From the NCBI GenBank assembly GCA_902806575.1, contig CADCXD010000008.1, positions 558,001 to 622,000 on the forward strand: DNA of 64,000 bases. The letters are read 5' to 3'. Origin of the DNA: Jackrogersella multiformis. Lineage: Eukaryota; Ascomycota; Sordariomycetes; Xylariales; Hypoxylaceae. Positions within the stretch are counted from its first letter, which is position 1, and the number at the start of each line of letters is the position of its first letter. The translations under genes and the position numbers were made by a program. Under the pieces are notes generated by a model. That model did not search any database. It was not told the origin of the DNA and saw nothing but the letters and a program-made list of their open reading frames with translations. This document shows positions 50,329 through 63,167 of the stretch, piece by piece.

Positions 50329-53300
50329 TTACGTATTAAACCCGTAATAACTTTATATTAATAATTTTTTTAATAATTTTTATAATAACGTTAACGATAA
50401 TAATATCGGCGTTATTTACGTTATTAAAAGTAAAAATCTCGGCGTTAACTTTAATAACGTTATTTATAATAAAAATAACTTTATTAATTTAAATATTAAA
50501 GTTAATATAATTTTTAATATAAAAAAGTAAAAAAAGTAATAAATGTAATAAGTTTTAATTACGTAAGTTTCGGTTATAAAAACTTAAGTCGAAACTTTTT
50601 TACTTTTATTTTATATTTAAAGTTATATTTAATTATTAAAGCTTTTTAAGTAAAATATATTTTTTATATATTTTTAAATATATCGATTTATTAATTTTAA
50701 AGTTGTTTTTTTAATGTTTATTATTATATTATATTTTTATGTTTACGATAACGAAGTTAATAATTACTTTTATTTTTTTAATAAATATTATAAAAAGTTT
50801 TATAATTAATTATATTTAAAAGTATTTTTATCGAAGTTAATATTATATATAATTTAAAATTAAATATAACTTTATTTAAAGAATTTTTCAATATTAACAA
50901 TTTTAAATTATTAAAATTATGTTATAATATTAATATTATATTAACTTATAAAATATTTAAATATCTCGAGTAATGAAATTAAATTACGTATTTTACGTTT
51001 TAATTTTATTTTTTTATTTAATTATTTATTTAAAGGTAATAATTAAATAATATTATTAATAACGTGCTTATTTTTACGAAAATCGATTATTATAATTTTA
51101 AATTAAATTTAATATTTTCATCGGAGATAATTTTAACGGGCATTTTTAATCGTTAAAAATAAGTATTTTTAAAGTAAGTTTAACTTATTTTTTTACGGTA
51201 TATTTTATATTTTTAAAGATTAATAAAGTTTTTTTATTAAATTTACACGTAATAATTATTAAGGCGTTAAATATTATATAATTAAGTATAGTTTATATCG
51301 ATTTTTTCGATAAAATTATTAATAATTTAATTATAAAATCTTATATAATAATATAAAATAATCGAAAAATTAAGTTAATAAATAATAAGTTTTTATATGG
51401 TTTAAACTTATTTATATTATTTTTATAATATTACGAGTAATGTTTTATATATTTAATTACTTTTTTTATGATTTTTTAAATTTAAATTAAATTAAATTTT
51501 TTTATTATATATTTAAGTTTAAAATAATACTTATTATTATATATTTCTTTTAATAAATTTTAAATGTATAAGTTTAAAATTATAAGTTATTATTTATTAT
51601 TATAATTAACGTGAAAAAGTAATTTTTTTAACTTATATTTAAACTATTTAAGTGTATTTTCATTCGTTACTTTTTTAAAAAAAATATTTTATATAAACGG
51701 TTTAATTAACGATTATTATTATATTTATTAATTATTTTATTTTTAAATACTTTATTTATATGTAATTTTATTAAAATATATGCGAAGTTATCGATTATAT
51801 TTTTTAATGTAAATTTAATTTTTTTTTCCTTTTCTTTAAAGTTTTCGAAATAAGAGATTATTAATAATTTTAATAACGTATTTAACAATAAATTTATCTT
51901 TTTTAATATATAATAAATATTAAAACGGAATTATAATAAGTAAATTAATGTTATTATTAATTTATTATTTATTTTATTAACGTTAAATTTTTTAAATTTA
52001 TTTACGTAATTAATTTTTTTCTTACTTTATAATTTATTAAAGTTTTTATTAACTTTTTACATAATTATAATTTTATTTTATTTTATTTATAAACTTATAT
52101 TAAATAAGTTATTTTTAATTTAATGGTATTATATTTAATCTCGGCCTTGATAAAAATTAAAAAAAAATAATAAGTTTAATTATAATTATTAATATTATTT
52201 TTTTATTTTATAAAATATTTAAGTAAAAAATTATTATATCGAATCTTTTTTATTTAAGTATATCGACCTTTAAATATATTATTTACGAATAATTTTAATG
52301 GTTTAAATTAAAAAGATTAATTAATTCTTTTTAAATTATATTAAAAGATTTTTTTTTTTTTTATAAGTTTAAATTATATTTTGGTAATATATTATTTTTA
52401 ATGAGTTTTTATAAGGATTTTTTTTTCTTACGATTTATAATTAATAAAGTAATCCTTTTATTTTATAAAAACTTAATTTTTTATTAATATTAAAGGATAT
52501 TTTTTTAAAGAAATCTATTATTTTTATATATATTTTTAAATTAATTAAATTATTAAATATTACGATTTTAATAATCGTTTTTAATCTTATTTTAAGGATT
52601 ATAATCTTTTTATTATTAATTATAAAATTAATTAACTTAATCGATTTAAATCTTAAAAACGATTTCTTAAAAAAGAAAGTTAATTTTACGTTAAAATATA
52701 TATTAAATGTAACTTTTAAATATTAAAAGTGTTTTTATTTTATATTATTAAAAATAATTATATTATTAATATACGTTTTAATAAATCGATTAAAAGGTTT
52801 GAACTTTTAATTTATAAAGCGTTAATTAAATAAAAGTAACTTTTTAAAACTTATTAACGTTATTTCTAAAATTTTAAATCTTTTAAGTGAGATTATTATT
52901 ATTTAATTTTTATGGCGTTTTACGATTATTAATTAATAAAAAAAAACCGATTTATTAATAACGTTAAAAATTTGTTTTTTTTATATTTTCGTAACGATTT
53001 TTTTTACCGTGGTAATAAATATAGGTTAATTAATGCGTATTTATTTCACTATTAAAAGTTTATAACGATTTTTCTTTTACGTTTTTTATTTATTATTTTT
53101 ATATTACGAAATGAAGGCATTTAAAAGGCGTAAAAAGTTTTATTTATTTTATTTTCCCTTAATTATATATATTATTAAACGTTTTATTAAAAATTTTACG
53201 ATTTTTAATTTTTAAAAAATATATTCTTTCGGCTTTATATTTATTTTATTAATCGTCGAGAAAATCTACGGTTTTTTTTAAAAAAAAAGTTTAATAATAT

Positions 53301-56300
53301 TTTTATTTCGTTAAATATTTTATTTATTTATTAATTTTTATAATTTACGTTTAAACTTTAAATTTATATTATAATAATATACGTTTTATTTAATAATATT
53401 TTTATTAATATTTTTAAAAGGTTAAACCTTTAAAATAAGTATTATTATTTTATAATTACTTTTTCTTTATTATAAAGTTTTTTATATGTTTTTTAATATA
53501 ATATTTTTCGATATTAATATTATATATACTTTATTATTTAAATTAAAGTTAATAATATAATAATTATCGTTATCCTTATTTAACTTTTTAATTATATTTA
53601 TAATTACTTATATTATATTAACCTTTTTTTATATAATTTAAAAATATTTTTTATTTATGATTTTTTATATATAATTTAATTATATATTTCAAGGAATTAT
53701 AATTAATTTTAACGTGTTATTTAAGAACGTTACGTTATATAATAAATTTTTATTATATATATTATTTAAAGCTTTATTATAAATTAAATAAAATTAGTAA
53801 ATTTTTTTTATCGAAAGTGCCGAATAATTAATAAAAATTAATATTATCGTATACGTAAATATTATTTATTTATTTTTTAATATTAATTTTTTTTTACTTT
53901 TCGTTTTTTATTATATTTAATAAATATTTTTATTTTTAAATATAATTTTAACGTTATTTACGTTTTTAAATAATTAATTATTACGTTATAATTATTATAA
54001 AATTTATTTTTTAATAATAAATTAAATATTAAATATTTATTATATATTTATGTTTCAATTTTAATTCGAATTAAAATATTCTTTTTAATATTCGATTTTA
54101 TTAATATATTAACGAAAAAAGATGTTTTTTTTTAATATTATAAAATTTTTAAAACTTTTAATAATTATAAATTTATTTTAAAATATTTCGTAATTGTTAA
54201 AAGAAAATTTAATTATTATCGATGTATTATATAATTTAAAATATCCAAGTTTATATATAATATAAAACCGATTTTATTTTTTTAACTTTTATTTTTAAAT
54301 ATATATGTTTTTTAAACGGGTGATTTATTTATACGAAAGTTACGTTTATGATTTTTAAATTATTAATTAAGTTATTATAATTTGAAATTTTATTATGTTT
54401 ATATATTTACAGGTTTTAAAAAAATTAATTTACATATTTTTTTTTACTTTTTTATATTATTTTAAAAAAAGTAATTTACGTTTTTTATTAACGGTAAAAA
54501 ATATATATTTAATGTTTTATTTATTTATTCGATTATTTTTAAAAATTAAAAATTTATCGTTTATATTATTTAAAAATATAAATAAAATGGTTTTATTTTC
54601 GATAATTTTAATAAAGTATATAAACTTATAAAAATAAATTTAAAATAATATATTTAAAATTTAAAAGCTTTATTATATTTTCGGCATGTTTTTTTATTTA
54701 TATCGTTATAAACTTTTCGTTATTTAATAAATTTTTTTCTTTTAATATAAAATAACTTTATTTAATTAAGTTTAATTTTACGTTTTTACGATTAAAATTA
54801 TTAAAGTTTAAATAAATTTTATTTTTTAAATAAGTTTTATCGTTTTTTATCGAACTTATTATTATTAATACCTTTAACGGTAAAAATTAAAATAAACTTT
54901 TTTATTATTATTATAACGATTACGTCTTTAATTTTTACGGTTTTAAAAGTTATTATAACTTTTATAATTACGTCGATTACGATTATTACGTTAATTTTTA
55001 TTATTATATTTATTATAATTATTACGATAATTATATTAATTACGACGATCGCGTTTATTATTATATTAATTTTTATAATTTTAACGGTTTTAATTATCGT
55101 ATAAGTTTTAACGACCTTATAACGTTTAATATATTTTATTATAAAAAGTTAAATCGTTAATTTTTTACTTATAATATATTAACGTTTTTTAGCTTTTTAT
55201 AAATAAGTTTTTAATTAATTAATTATTAAAATAAATTTTATTAATCGTATTATATATATAAGTATATTAATATTAAAAATATTATAAATTATAATTATAT
55301 AATAAAGCAAGGACTTTATTTTAAATATACGATAATTATAAATAATTATTATTATTTAATTTTTAATTTTTTTATTAACGAGGTAGTTTTTTTTAAAGTA
55401 TTTTATATTTTTAAGGAATTTATTAATATTTATTTTATCGATTTTAAATTTATTAAATAATGTTTTTAAGCGTAATTAAAATTAGTTTTTTATATCGTTT
55501 TTTTATAAAAAGAAATATATTTATATATTATTTTTAAGTAAATTTACGTAATAGTTTTTATAAGCGTTATTTAAGAATTTTATGTTAAATTTTATTAATA
55601 TTTAAAGTTTTTATTATTTCGATAAAAAAGTATACGTTTCGTTAAATAGTTTTTTTTAATAATAATTATTTCGGTTATTTCGTATATTTTATTATTTAAG
55701 TTAAGGTTAAAAACTTTAATATATTTTAATTTTTAATTTTATAATTAAGCTTGTTTTTTTATGATTTTAAGGTTAATTTTTTACGCTTTTTATATGTTAT
55801 TAAATATGTTATTAATAGGTTTTATTTAAAGATTTTTAAAGATTATATCTTAAGTTATTATTTTTTTAATTACGCGTTTTTTTATTTCGTTATTAAAGCG
55901 AAGGTTTTTCTTTTATCGTTTATTTTTATTATTTTTAAAGTTTCGACGTTATCGTTTATTATTTAAAATTAATAAACGGCTTAAGCTTAAACTTTTATTA
56001 CTTTTATTATTTATCTCGTCGGTAATATTATTTTTTACGTTATTCGTTTTTTTAACGTTAAGTTTTATAAAATTAATTATTAATTTTTTATTTACGGTTT
56101 TAATAAATATATTAAAAGTTATATAAGTTATTTCGTTAAAGTTAAGGTTTAAATTAATAATAATAATGGTTTTAATAATAATAACGGTTTTAATAATAAT
56201 AACGGTTTATAAAAAATTAAAAATTACTTTTAAAAGGCTTATTTTCGATAAATCGTATTTATATATTATTATAATTAAAAAAGTTTATAAAGTTATTAAT

Positions 56301-57759
56301 TTTTTCGGATAAATTAAAGTTATTAAAAATTTTATAAATAAATATAAAGTAAAACGTACGGGTAAAAAAATTAATATTAATATTAACGAAATTTAAGTTT
56401 TTTAAGTTTTACGTTTATAAGGATTTATAAGTAATTTTAAATATATTATTTATATTATAATAATTTACGTGTTTTAATTTTTATATTTCGTTTTATTATA
56501 TAATTTATTTAATATAAATATAAATTTAAGTGAGTTTTATAAAAATTTAAATAAATTTAATTTTAAGCGTGGTGTTTTTTATATAAGGGTTTTTTTTATA
56601 TTAATATTATATATTAAAATATAGCTTTAACCACTTTAATTAATTAAACCTTTATAAATAACTATTATAAGTTAAAAGCTTTTTTTTCTTTTAATTAATT
56701 ATACCTTTTAATATATAAGCTTTAAACACTTTATTTAATTATAATAATTAAGTATTAAAATAATTTTATTATAAAAAAGTTTATTAAAACGTTTAATAAT
56801 TTTATTAATCGAGGTTTTAATAAAAATAATAAATATTACGGCGGCATTTTTTAAATAAATAATTTAATTAAAATCGAAGGTTTTATTTTAAAAATTAAGT
56901 TAATAATTTAATTAATAATAAATAAAAACTGCTTTTCTTTCGATGAAATTATAATTATTATCGTTATTAATGGTTTTAGATTTATTAATAATAACGTTTT
57001 TAATATAATATTTTAAACCTTAAAAAGGTTCGGCTTTTTTTAAACGGGTAAATTTAAAAAATACGTAAAAGGAAAATTAAAATAAGTTACGAAAAAATAT
57101 AAAAACTTTAAATATGGTTTTATTAATAATATTTTATAAATTAATTTTAATGTTTTTTTATTTAAGTTATTTATTATTATTATTATTACGTAATTTATAA
57201 AAATTATAATATAATTAACGGTAATAATATTAATAACGTCGTTAATTATAAAATTAATAATATTATTTAATTTCGAGAAGTTTACGTTTACGTTTATATT
57301 TTTAAAATCGTTAAGAAATTATATTATTTATTTATAAGTTTAAAAAAAAATTTAATGGTTAATAATTTATTTAAAATTATATATTAGTTTTTTTTAAAAA
57401 TATTTTAAGGTTTTTTATAATTTTTTACGTAAATGTTATTATAATATTTATCGTTAATTTTATCGGTTTTAACGTTATTACGAATTTTTTCACCTTTTTT
57501 ATTTATAATTTTAAAAGTTTTTAAATCTTTTTAAGTTAAAATATCGTAATAAATATTTTAATATTTAAAGATAATTTTTATTATTATTTATATATTAAAG
57601 ATAAAAGGTATTATATAAAACGGTTAAAGTTATTTTATTTTTTAAAGTTATATAATAAATAACTTTTTTTAATATAAATTATAACTTTATTAACTTTATT
57701 AACGAGGCTATTATATAATTATAACGAAGCTTAATAATTATTTTATATAATAATTTAAA
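50329..57759 (-). mobile_element. Element B: gypsy-like remnant, minus strand
   Basis: On the minus strand, 52785-52762 encodes FIKTYINN, followed by IIIFNNIK: a reverse-transcriptase active site with both catalytic Asp codons turned to Asn. Upstream on the same strand (about 54880-55100) lies a repetitive stretch resembling a Gly/Arg-rich gag end after RIP. An 18-bp repeat (GGTTTTAATAATAATAAC, about three copies) lies at 56163-56216. Terminal repeats of B were not found, so its limits are inferred from where A1 and A2 stop. Confidence 0.55.
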
Positions 57760-60637
57760 ACTTTATTTATTTTAATATAATAATAATAATTATATGTAAA
57801 TTTAATAAAAAAACGATTTTAATATTTAAAAATATTAAATATAAGGCTTATTATTAAACCGTATTATTTTTTAAAATACTTATATTATTAAATTAAAATA
57901 TTTTATATAAAGTAATTTTAAATAAAAACGTCAAATTTAATAACGAAATATAAGAAATATTATTAATTATATTAATAAATTATTATCTTTAAATTAATAA
58001 TATAACGAAACGATATAATTAAAAAATTAAAATAATAATTTATTATTATTATTTATTAAACGATATATTATAATTAAAAATAATTTTAACATTATAATAT
58101 AACTTTAATAATATTAAATTATTAACGATTAAAAAATCACTTAATAAATTAATATATAACTTTAAGTTATAAATTATCGTTACTTCGTTAAAAATATTAA
58201 AAAACATAATTAATTACGATATATTAAAATAATATTATTAAAAAAAAATAAAAAAATATATTAACTTTATAACCGCCGAAATAAAAGCCCGTTACGATTT
58301 AAAACATAACTTTATCTCTTTTAAAAAAGATTTAATTTACTTTAAATTATATAAAGTTTATATATTATTAAATAAACCGTTTCGTAAATAATTAATATAA
58401 CGTATTAAACCGTTATTAATTTTAAAATAAATCGATAAACTCGCGTATAAATTTAAATTATTTAATAATTAATAAATTTATAAAATTATATTAATAAATT
58501 AATTATTTAAAATATTTTAAAAGAAAGATTTTTACGTAAAAAAATAACCGTAATTAAGTTAAATTATCGTAAAAAAACGATAATAATTAAATGTCGTATA
58601 AAATTAAAAAATTATTAAATCGATAAATAAATAAATAAAAAAACGCTTTATTTTTAAATACCTCATATAATAAAAAAACTATTTATTAACTTTCGAGTAA
58701 TAATTTTAAAAAACTTATTTATTTAAAATATAATAATATCATTAAACGAGTATAATAAAAAACATCTTTTATTATTTAATTAATTTCGTATTAAATTTAT
58801 TAATAAATTATAACCTTTTAATATATAACTTTTTAAAAATACGTAAACTTTTAATAATATACTTTCGAAATTAATTAATAAACCGATTATAAATATTTTA
58901 AATAAATAATAATTCATCGTAAATAAATAATAATATACGTTAAATAATTAAATAAAACGCGGATAAATTATAAATTATTAAGCAATTATAATTATTATTA
59001 AAATTTTTACTTTAAAAAAAAGCTAAATATTTCGATATTTAAATTATAATAAAACTTTAATTAAATTAAAAAAAATTAAATATTAAAATATTAAAATAAT
59101 TTATAAATATATTAATATTTACTTAATAATAATAAAATATAATATATTTATTTATACTTATATTTTTATTTATATAAGCATTTTTCTTACTTATTTTTAT
59201 TAAAAAAAAATTTATAATAAAACTTTTTTTCTTTTTTTTTTAAAAATTTTAACTTTATAAAAAGAAATTTTTACTCGCTTTTTACTTTATAATGTTTTTA
59301 TAAAGAAATTAATATTTAAACTTTTTAAAGCTTTAATTTAAAAAATTATTAATTTAACGTTTAAATAAATTTATTAATATTTATTTAATAATAAATAAAT
59401 AATAATTATTAATAAAATATTTAAAATTATTAAAATATAAAACGATAATAAACTTTAATAATAATAAACTTTTTAAAACGAATCGTTTATTCGAAATAAT
59501 AACGATAAAAATTTAACGAATATTACCGATTTTAAAGTATATTACGTAAAAATAATAAAAATCGCATCGTTTCGTTTATAATTTAACGTTATTTTAATTA
59601 TTAAAACGTTATTAAAAATTTTAACATATAAAACTTTTTCGATACCGATTTTTTATTAAATAATTTAAAATTAACTTAAAAAAATAAATTAATAAAACGA
59701 AATTATTAATTAAAAAATAAAAATTATTATTAAAATATCCTTTAAAATCTTTAATAAAAATATATTTAAAATATTTTATATTAATAAAAACGTAAAAAAA
59801 AACATCGAGACTTTTTTAAAAGAATTATATAATAAATTAAAATTAATTTAATTAATTTAATTAATATACGAAAACGATAATATAAAACCGAAATTTTAAA
59901 AAATTTTAATTAATAAAATAACGATTATAATAATTAACGATAACGATAAAATATTTTTAAATATTAATGTTTTATAATAAATAATAACGAATATAAATTA
60001 ATAATTATAATAATAACGCGTATTAATTACGAAATTTCTTTTAATTATTAAAAAATAATAATAATTAATAAGAAAACTTTTAATAAATATCGTTAAAATT
60101 ATAACGATTATAAAAAACGCGCGTAATATTTTTTAAATTATAAAAAGAATATTATAAAAATTAAATTATAATTAATATTATTTATTATATTTATTACCAT
60201 AATTACGTTACGAATTAAAATATTAATTTTTATATTTAAATTAATTACGTTTATTATAAAAAAACCGATAATATTATTAATTAAAACATTAATATTTATA
60301 TTATTAAAAATTAAATTTATAATTAAAACGCGAACGTTTAACGATTTTAATAATTTACGTTTCGTTTACGAAAATATATTATTAAACGATAATAACGACG
60401 TTTTAATTAATAATAATAATAACGATAAAAAACGATATTAATATATTTAATATATTTATTAAACGTTAAATTTTAATTTAATAAAATTAATTTAATAAAA
60501 TAATAATTAATAATTAATAAAAACGTTAAATTTTTTTTATTAAAAAAGTATTATAAAAAATTATAATTATATAATTTATAATTAAAATAATAACTCGTAC
60601 GTTAAAAATAACTCGTACTTTATATTTATTAATTATT
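57760..60637 (+). mobile_element. Element A1, 3' part with terminal repeat
   Basis: Inverted match to about 41957-44870 of A2. It ends in the terminal repeat at 60551-60637, in which the GCACGG core has become GTACGAG, as RIP would do. Its left edge coincides within about 60 bp with the point at which A1 stops at 40250. The simplest reading is one element split by a 17.5-kb insertion. Confidence 0.6.
60551..60637 (+). repeat. Terminal repeat of A1 (3' side), inverted relative to A2 repeats
   Basis: Reverse complement of the 41957-42045 and 50243-50328 repeats, with the tail TTATAATTATATAATTTATA kept and the core degraded. Confidence 0.65.
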
Positions 60638-60894
60638 TTTTAAAAGTTTTTCGTTTTAATTTATTAATAAATAAAATAACGTAAATTAAATATTTAAATA
60701 ATAAACGTAAATATTTTAAATTAATAAAAAATAAATTAATATTTATATTATTAAACGTTATTAACGTAAAAACGAATAAATATTTTAAAATAATTTTTTA
60801 AATATTATTAATAAAAGTTTAAAAATATTTTTAAAAAAAATAAAATATAATAACTTTAAAAATTTATAAAAAATTTATTATTTTTATTATTAAT

Positions 60895-60995
60895 AATTAA
60901 ATTTATATATATTAATAAAAAATATTAAAAAACTTAAATTTATATATATTAATAAAAAATATTAAAAAACTTATATTTATATATAATAAAATATT
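60895..60995 (+). repeat. Short AT-rich tandem repeat, about 37-bp unit
   Basis: AAATTTATATATATTAATAA followed by AAAATATTAAAAAACTT occurs twice, then a shortened third copy. It lies between the A1 terminal repeat and the right edge of the AT block. Confidence 0.75.
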
Positions 60996-61590
60996 AAAAT
61001 ATATTATAATTATTATTATTTAAAAAATACGTAAACGAAGTATTTATATAATAATATAATCGTTATATTTATTAAATTTTAATTTTATTAAAATTATTTA
61101 AAATTAAATAAAAAAATATATTAAAAATAAATACGGTTTAAAAAAAACCTTTATATAATAATTTATATAAATACGTTAAAATATATAAAATAAAACTTTT
61201 AAAAATTAATTTATTAAATTAATAATTTTTATATTATAACGTTATATAAACGTAATTATAACGAATAAATTAATTATTAAATATTAAATATTATTAAATA
61301 TAAAAAATTTCGTTATATATTAAGGTTTCCACTTAAATTTACGCTATACTTTAACAAGAAAAAAACCTCATTTTATTAAACCCACATTATTACGCAAATA
61401 TTGACAAGGTCAGAAAACTTAACCATAATACCATAATAAGGTACTTACATGCTATGGGCAGTGCGGGGTCCTTTCCCATTCAATTACGATCTGTAAAGCC
61501 CACTGTACTAACAGGGCAAGCTCAAAACTTTGCAGGGATCTTCCAAGTTCTGGAGCTCTCCAAATTCGCAAATTCGTCAAACCCCACCAC

Positions 61591-61597
61591 TATATAT
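61591..61597 (+). promoter_or_regulatory. TATA-like box of TRM10
   Basis: TATATAT lies 128 bp upstream of the TRM10 ATG in DNA of normal composition, only about 270 bp from the edge of the RIP block. Motif and position only. Confidence 0.35.
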
Positions 61598-61718
61598 TTG
61601 TACCTCGAAATTCTAAAACTTTCTTTTCTTTTTTTCCTACTTCAACTCAGTCAACTCAATCAGCTTAGTCTTCTTTCTACAATTCTCGAAGTTGCAGTCA
61701 ATTGACTCGCCTTACAAA

Positions 61719-63167
61719 ATGGCAGACACTTCAGTTACCATGCAATCTGAGCAGAATCTAGACCAGACGAAAGAAGCTCCGCCTTCTCCAGGTTCTCCAG
61801 GTTCTCCTACGTCGGCCCTTAGCAGGAAGCGATCACATCCAAGCGAGGATGGCGACGAGGAGGTCGAAGAGGATTCCAATAAGCGCTGTAAACGAGAGGG
61901 ACGAGAGGAACAGGACAAAGATGCGATTGTAGAGCCTGAAGCGCCCTCGTGTGCCCCCACCTCGGCTGCCTCCCCGGTCACCCCCTCGACCTTGTCCAAG
62001 AATCAGCAACGAAAACTGAGACGAAGACAGATGTGGGAGGAAAAGAAGCAGGATATGAAATCCATACGCAATCAGAAGCGCCAGGAAAAGAAGCTGCGAA
62101 AACGATTAGAGAAGGACGCCGAGATAGCTGCCGCTGCTGCTGAAGGGAGGGAACCTGTGTTCGAAGAATCCAAGCGACAAGCGAGACGATCTCCGGTTCA
62201 GGTCCCCGTGACAGTCGTAATAGACTGCCAATTCGAGAACTACATGTTGGAGAAGGAACTGGTATCTTTGTCGAACCAGGTCACCAGATGCTATTCCGAT
62301 AATAGAAACGCTCCGTACCCCATCCACATGTTCGTCAGCTCCTACGGTGGCCATATGAAGGAGCGAAACCAGACTGTTCTCAACAACCAGCACGCGCAAT
62401 GGAAGAACATCCATTTTGTTGAAGGCGACTTTCTCGATGCTGCTACTCAGGCCAAGGAGTTGATGGCCGGTCTCACAGGAGGTCAAGTTATCGATCTCCT
62501 CGCCCAAGACAAGGAAGGCGACTCTATTTTGCTACCTGAACCCAATGGCGATACTCAGAGGAGGCAGAAGGCCGTTCCTATTCCAGAGCCCGAAGCCGAC
62601 GACGTAGACAAGTCTATTGTCTACCTAACTGCCGATTCGTCTTATACCCTTGACCGCCTTGAACCGAACACTTGTTATGTCATCGGCGGTATAATCGACA
62701 AGAATCGCCAGAAGGGTCTATGCTACAAAATTGCCCGGGAAAAAAAGGTACGCACGGCGAAGCTTCCTATTGGCGATTTCATGGTGATGCAGAGCCGCCA
62801 TATCCTTGCCACAAACCACGTCATGGAGATCATGCTCCAATGGCTGGAGACGGGCGACTGGGGAACTGCCTTCATGAAGGTGATTCCTACGAGGAAAGGG
62901 GGGAAGTTGAAGGAAGGTGAGACTAGGCCTGATGCAGGTCAAGAAGAACCAGAGGAAGCAACACCGGGAGATCAGCCAAACAATGATGGAGTTGCAACTG
63001 AAGACGTCGAGATCACCTCTCCAAAATCGAACGAGCTAGAAGGGTCTGCCGTCCAAGAACCCGAGGATCCTGCTCAAGTAGAGGAAGAGAAAGGAGATAA
63101 TCTCGACAAGGCTACTGAGAAGAACTCACACAATCAGCAACCATGTTCAGTGCCGCCAGCCCAGTAA
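61719..63167 (+). CDS. TRM10: tRNA (guanine-9-N1)-methyltransferase TRM10
   Basis: 482 residues, no intron; the start is the first ATG (MADTSVTM). It methylates N1 of G9 in tRNAs using S-adenosylmethionine. The N-terminal 90 residues are acidic and disordered. A Lys/Arg-rich helix (about 94-130: KNQQRKLRRRQMWEEKKQ and on) is the usual tRNA-binding extension. The SPOUT domain runs from about 163 (VTVVIDCQFENYM) to 395. Hallmarks are SSYGGHMKE (207-215), TADSSYTLDRLEPNTCYVIGG (304-324), IIDKNRQKGLCYKIA (325-339, with the conserved Asp327), the cofactor-loop segment RTAKLPIGDFM (345-355), and LATNHVMEIMLQWLETGDW (363-381). An insert of about 40 residues (258-297) lies between SPOUT blocks. The C-terminal 90 residues are acidic and low-complexity. 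It is the first gene right of the RIP block and reads away from it. Confidence 0.95.
   Translation: MADTSVTMQSEQNLDQTKEAPPSPGSPGSPTSALSRKRSHPSEDGDEEVEEDSNKRCKREGREEQDKDAIVEPEAPSCAPTSAASPVTPSTLSKNQQRKLRRRQMWEEKKQDMKSIRNQKRQEKKLRKRLEKDAEIAAAAAEGREPVFEESKRQARRSPVQVPVTVVIDCQFENYMLEKELVSLSNQVTRCYSDNRNAPYPIHMFVSSYGGHMKERNQTVLNNQHAQWKNIHFVEGDFLDAATQAKELMAGLTGGQVIDLLAQDKEGDSILLPEPNGDTQRRQKAVPIPEPEADDVDKSIVYLTADSSYTLDRLEPNTCYVIGGIIDKNRQKGLCYKIAREKKVRTAKLPIGDFMVMQSRHILATNHVMEIMLQWLETGDWGTAFMKVIPTRKGGKLKEGETRPDAGQEEPEEATPGDQPNNDGVATEDVEITSPKSNELEGSAVQEPEDPAQVEEEKGDNLDKATEKNSHNQQPCSVPPAQ

Larger units (their letters stand above)
24155..61320. mobile_element. 37-kb RIP-mutated block of nested LTR retrotransposons
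   Basis: Composition changes abruptly at both ends. Inside, G+C is very low, TpA dominates, CpA/TpG is nearly gone and many remaining cytosines sit in CpG. This is the signature of repeat-induced point mutation. There is no host gene and no intact frame: the longest open frames are under 85 codons. Fossil reverse-transcriptase active sites are readable at four places (33455 +, 38986 +, 46174 -, 52762 -), and pairs of terminal repeats mark elements. The block is therefore degenerated Ty3/gypsy-like DNA, probably constitutive heterochromatin. Sub-features are listed separately; their limits come from alignment by eye. Confidence 0.9.

Noticed and set aside
46780..55966. Short open frames inside the AT block (46780-46971, 47711-47935, 51706-51888, 54395-54631, 55751-55966)
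   Set aside because: Ile/Phe/Lys/Asn-rich translations typical of AT-rich noncoding DNA. They overlap RIP'd retroelement remnants and show no domain.
24155..61320. Nuclear insertion of mitochondrial DNA
   Set aside because: AT-richness alone could suggest this, but I read no rRNA, tRNA or respiratory-gene remnants. CpG-biased survival of C, LTR pairs and RT active sites point to RIP'd retroelements.
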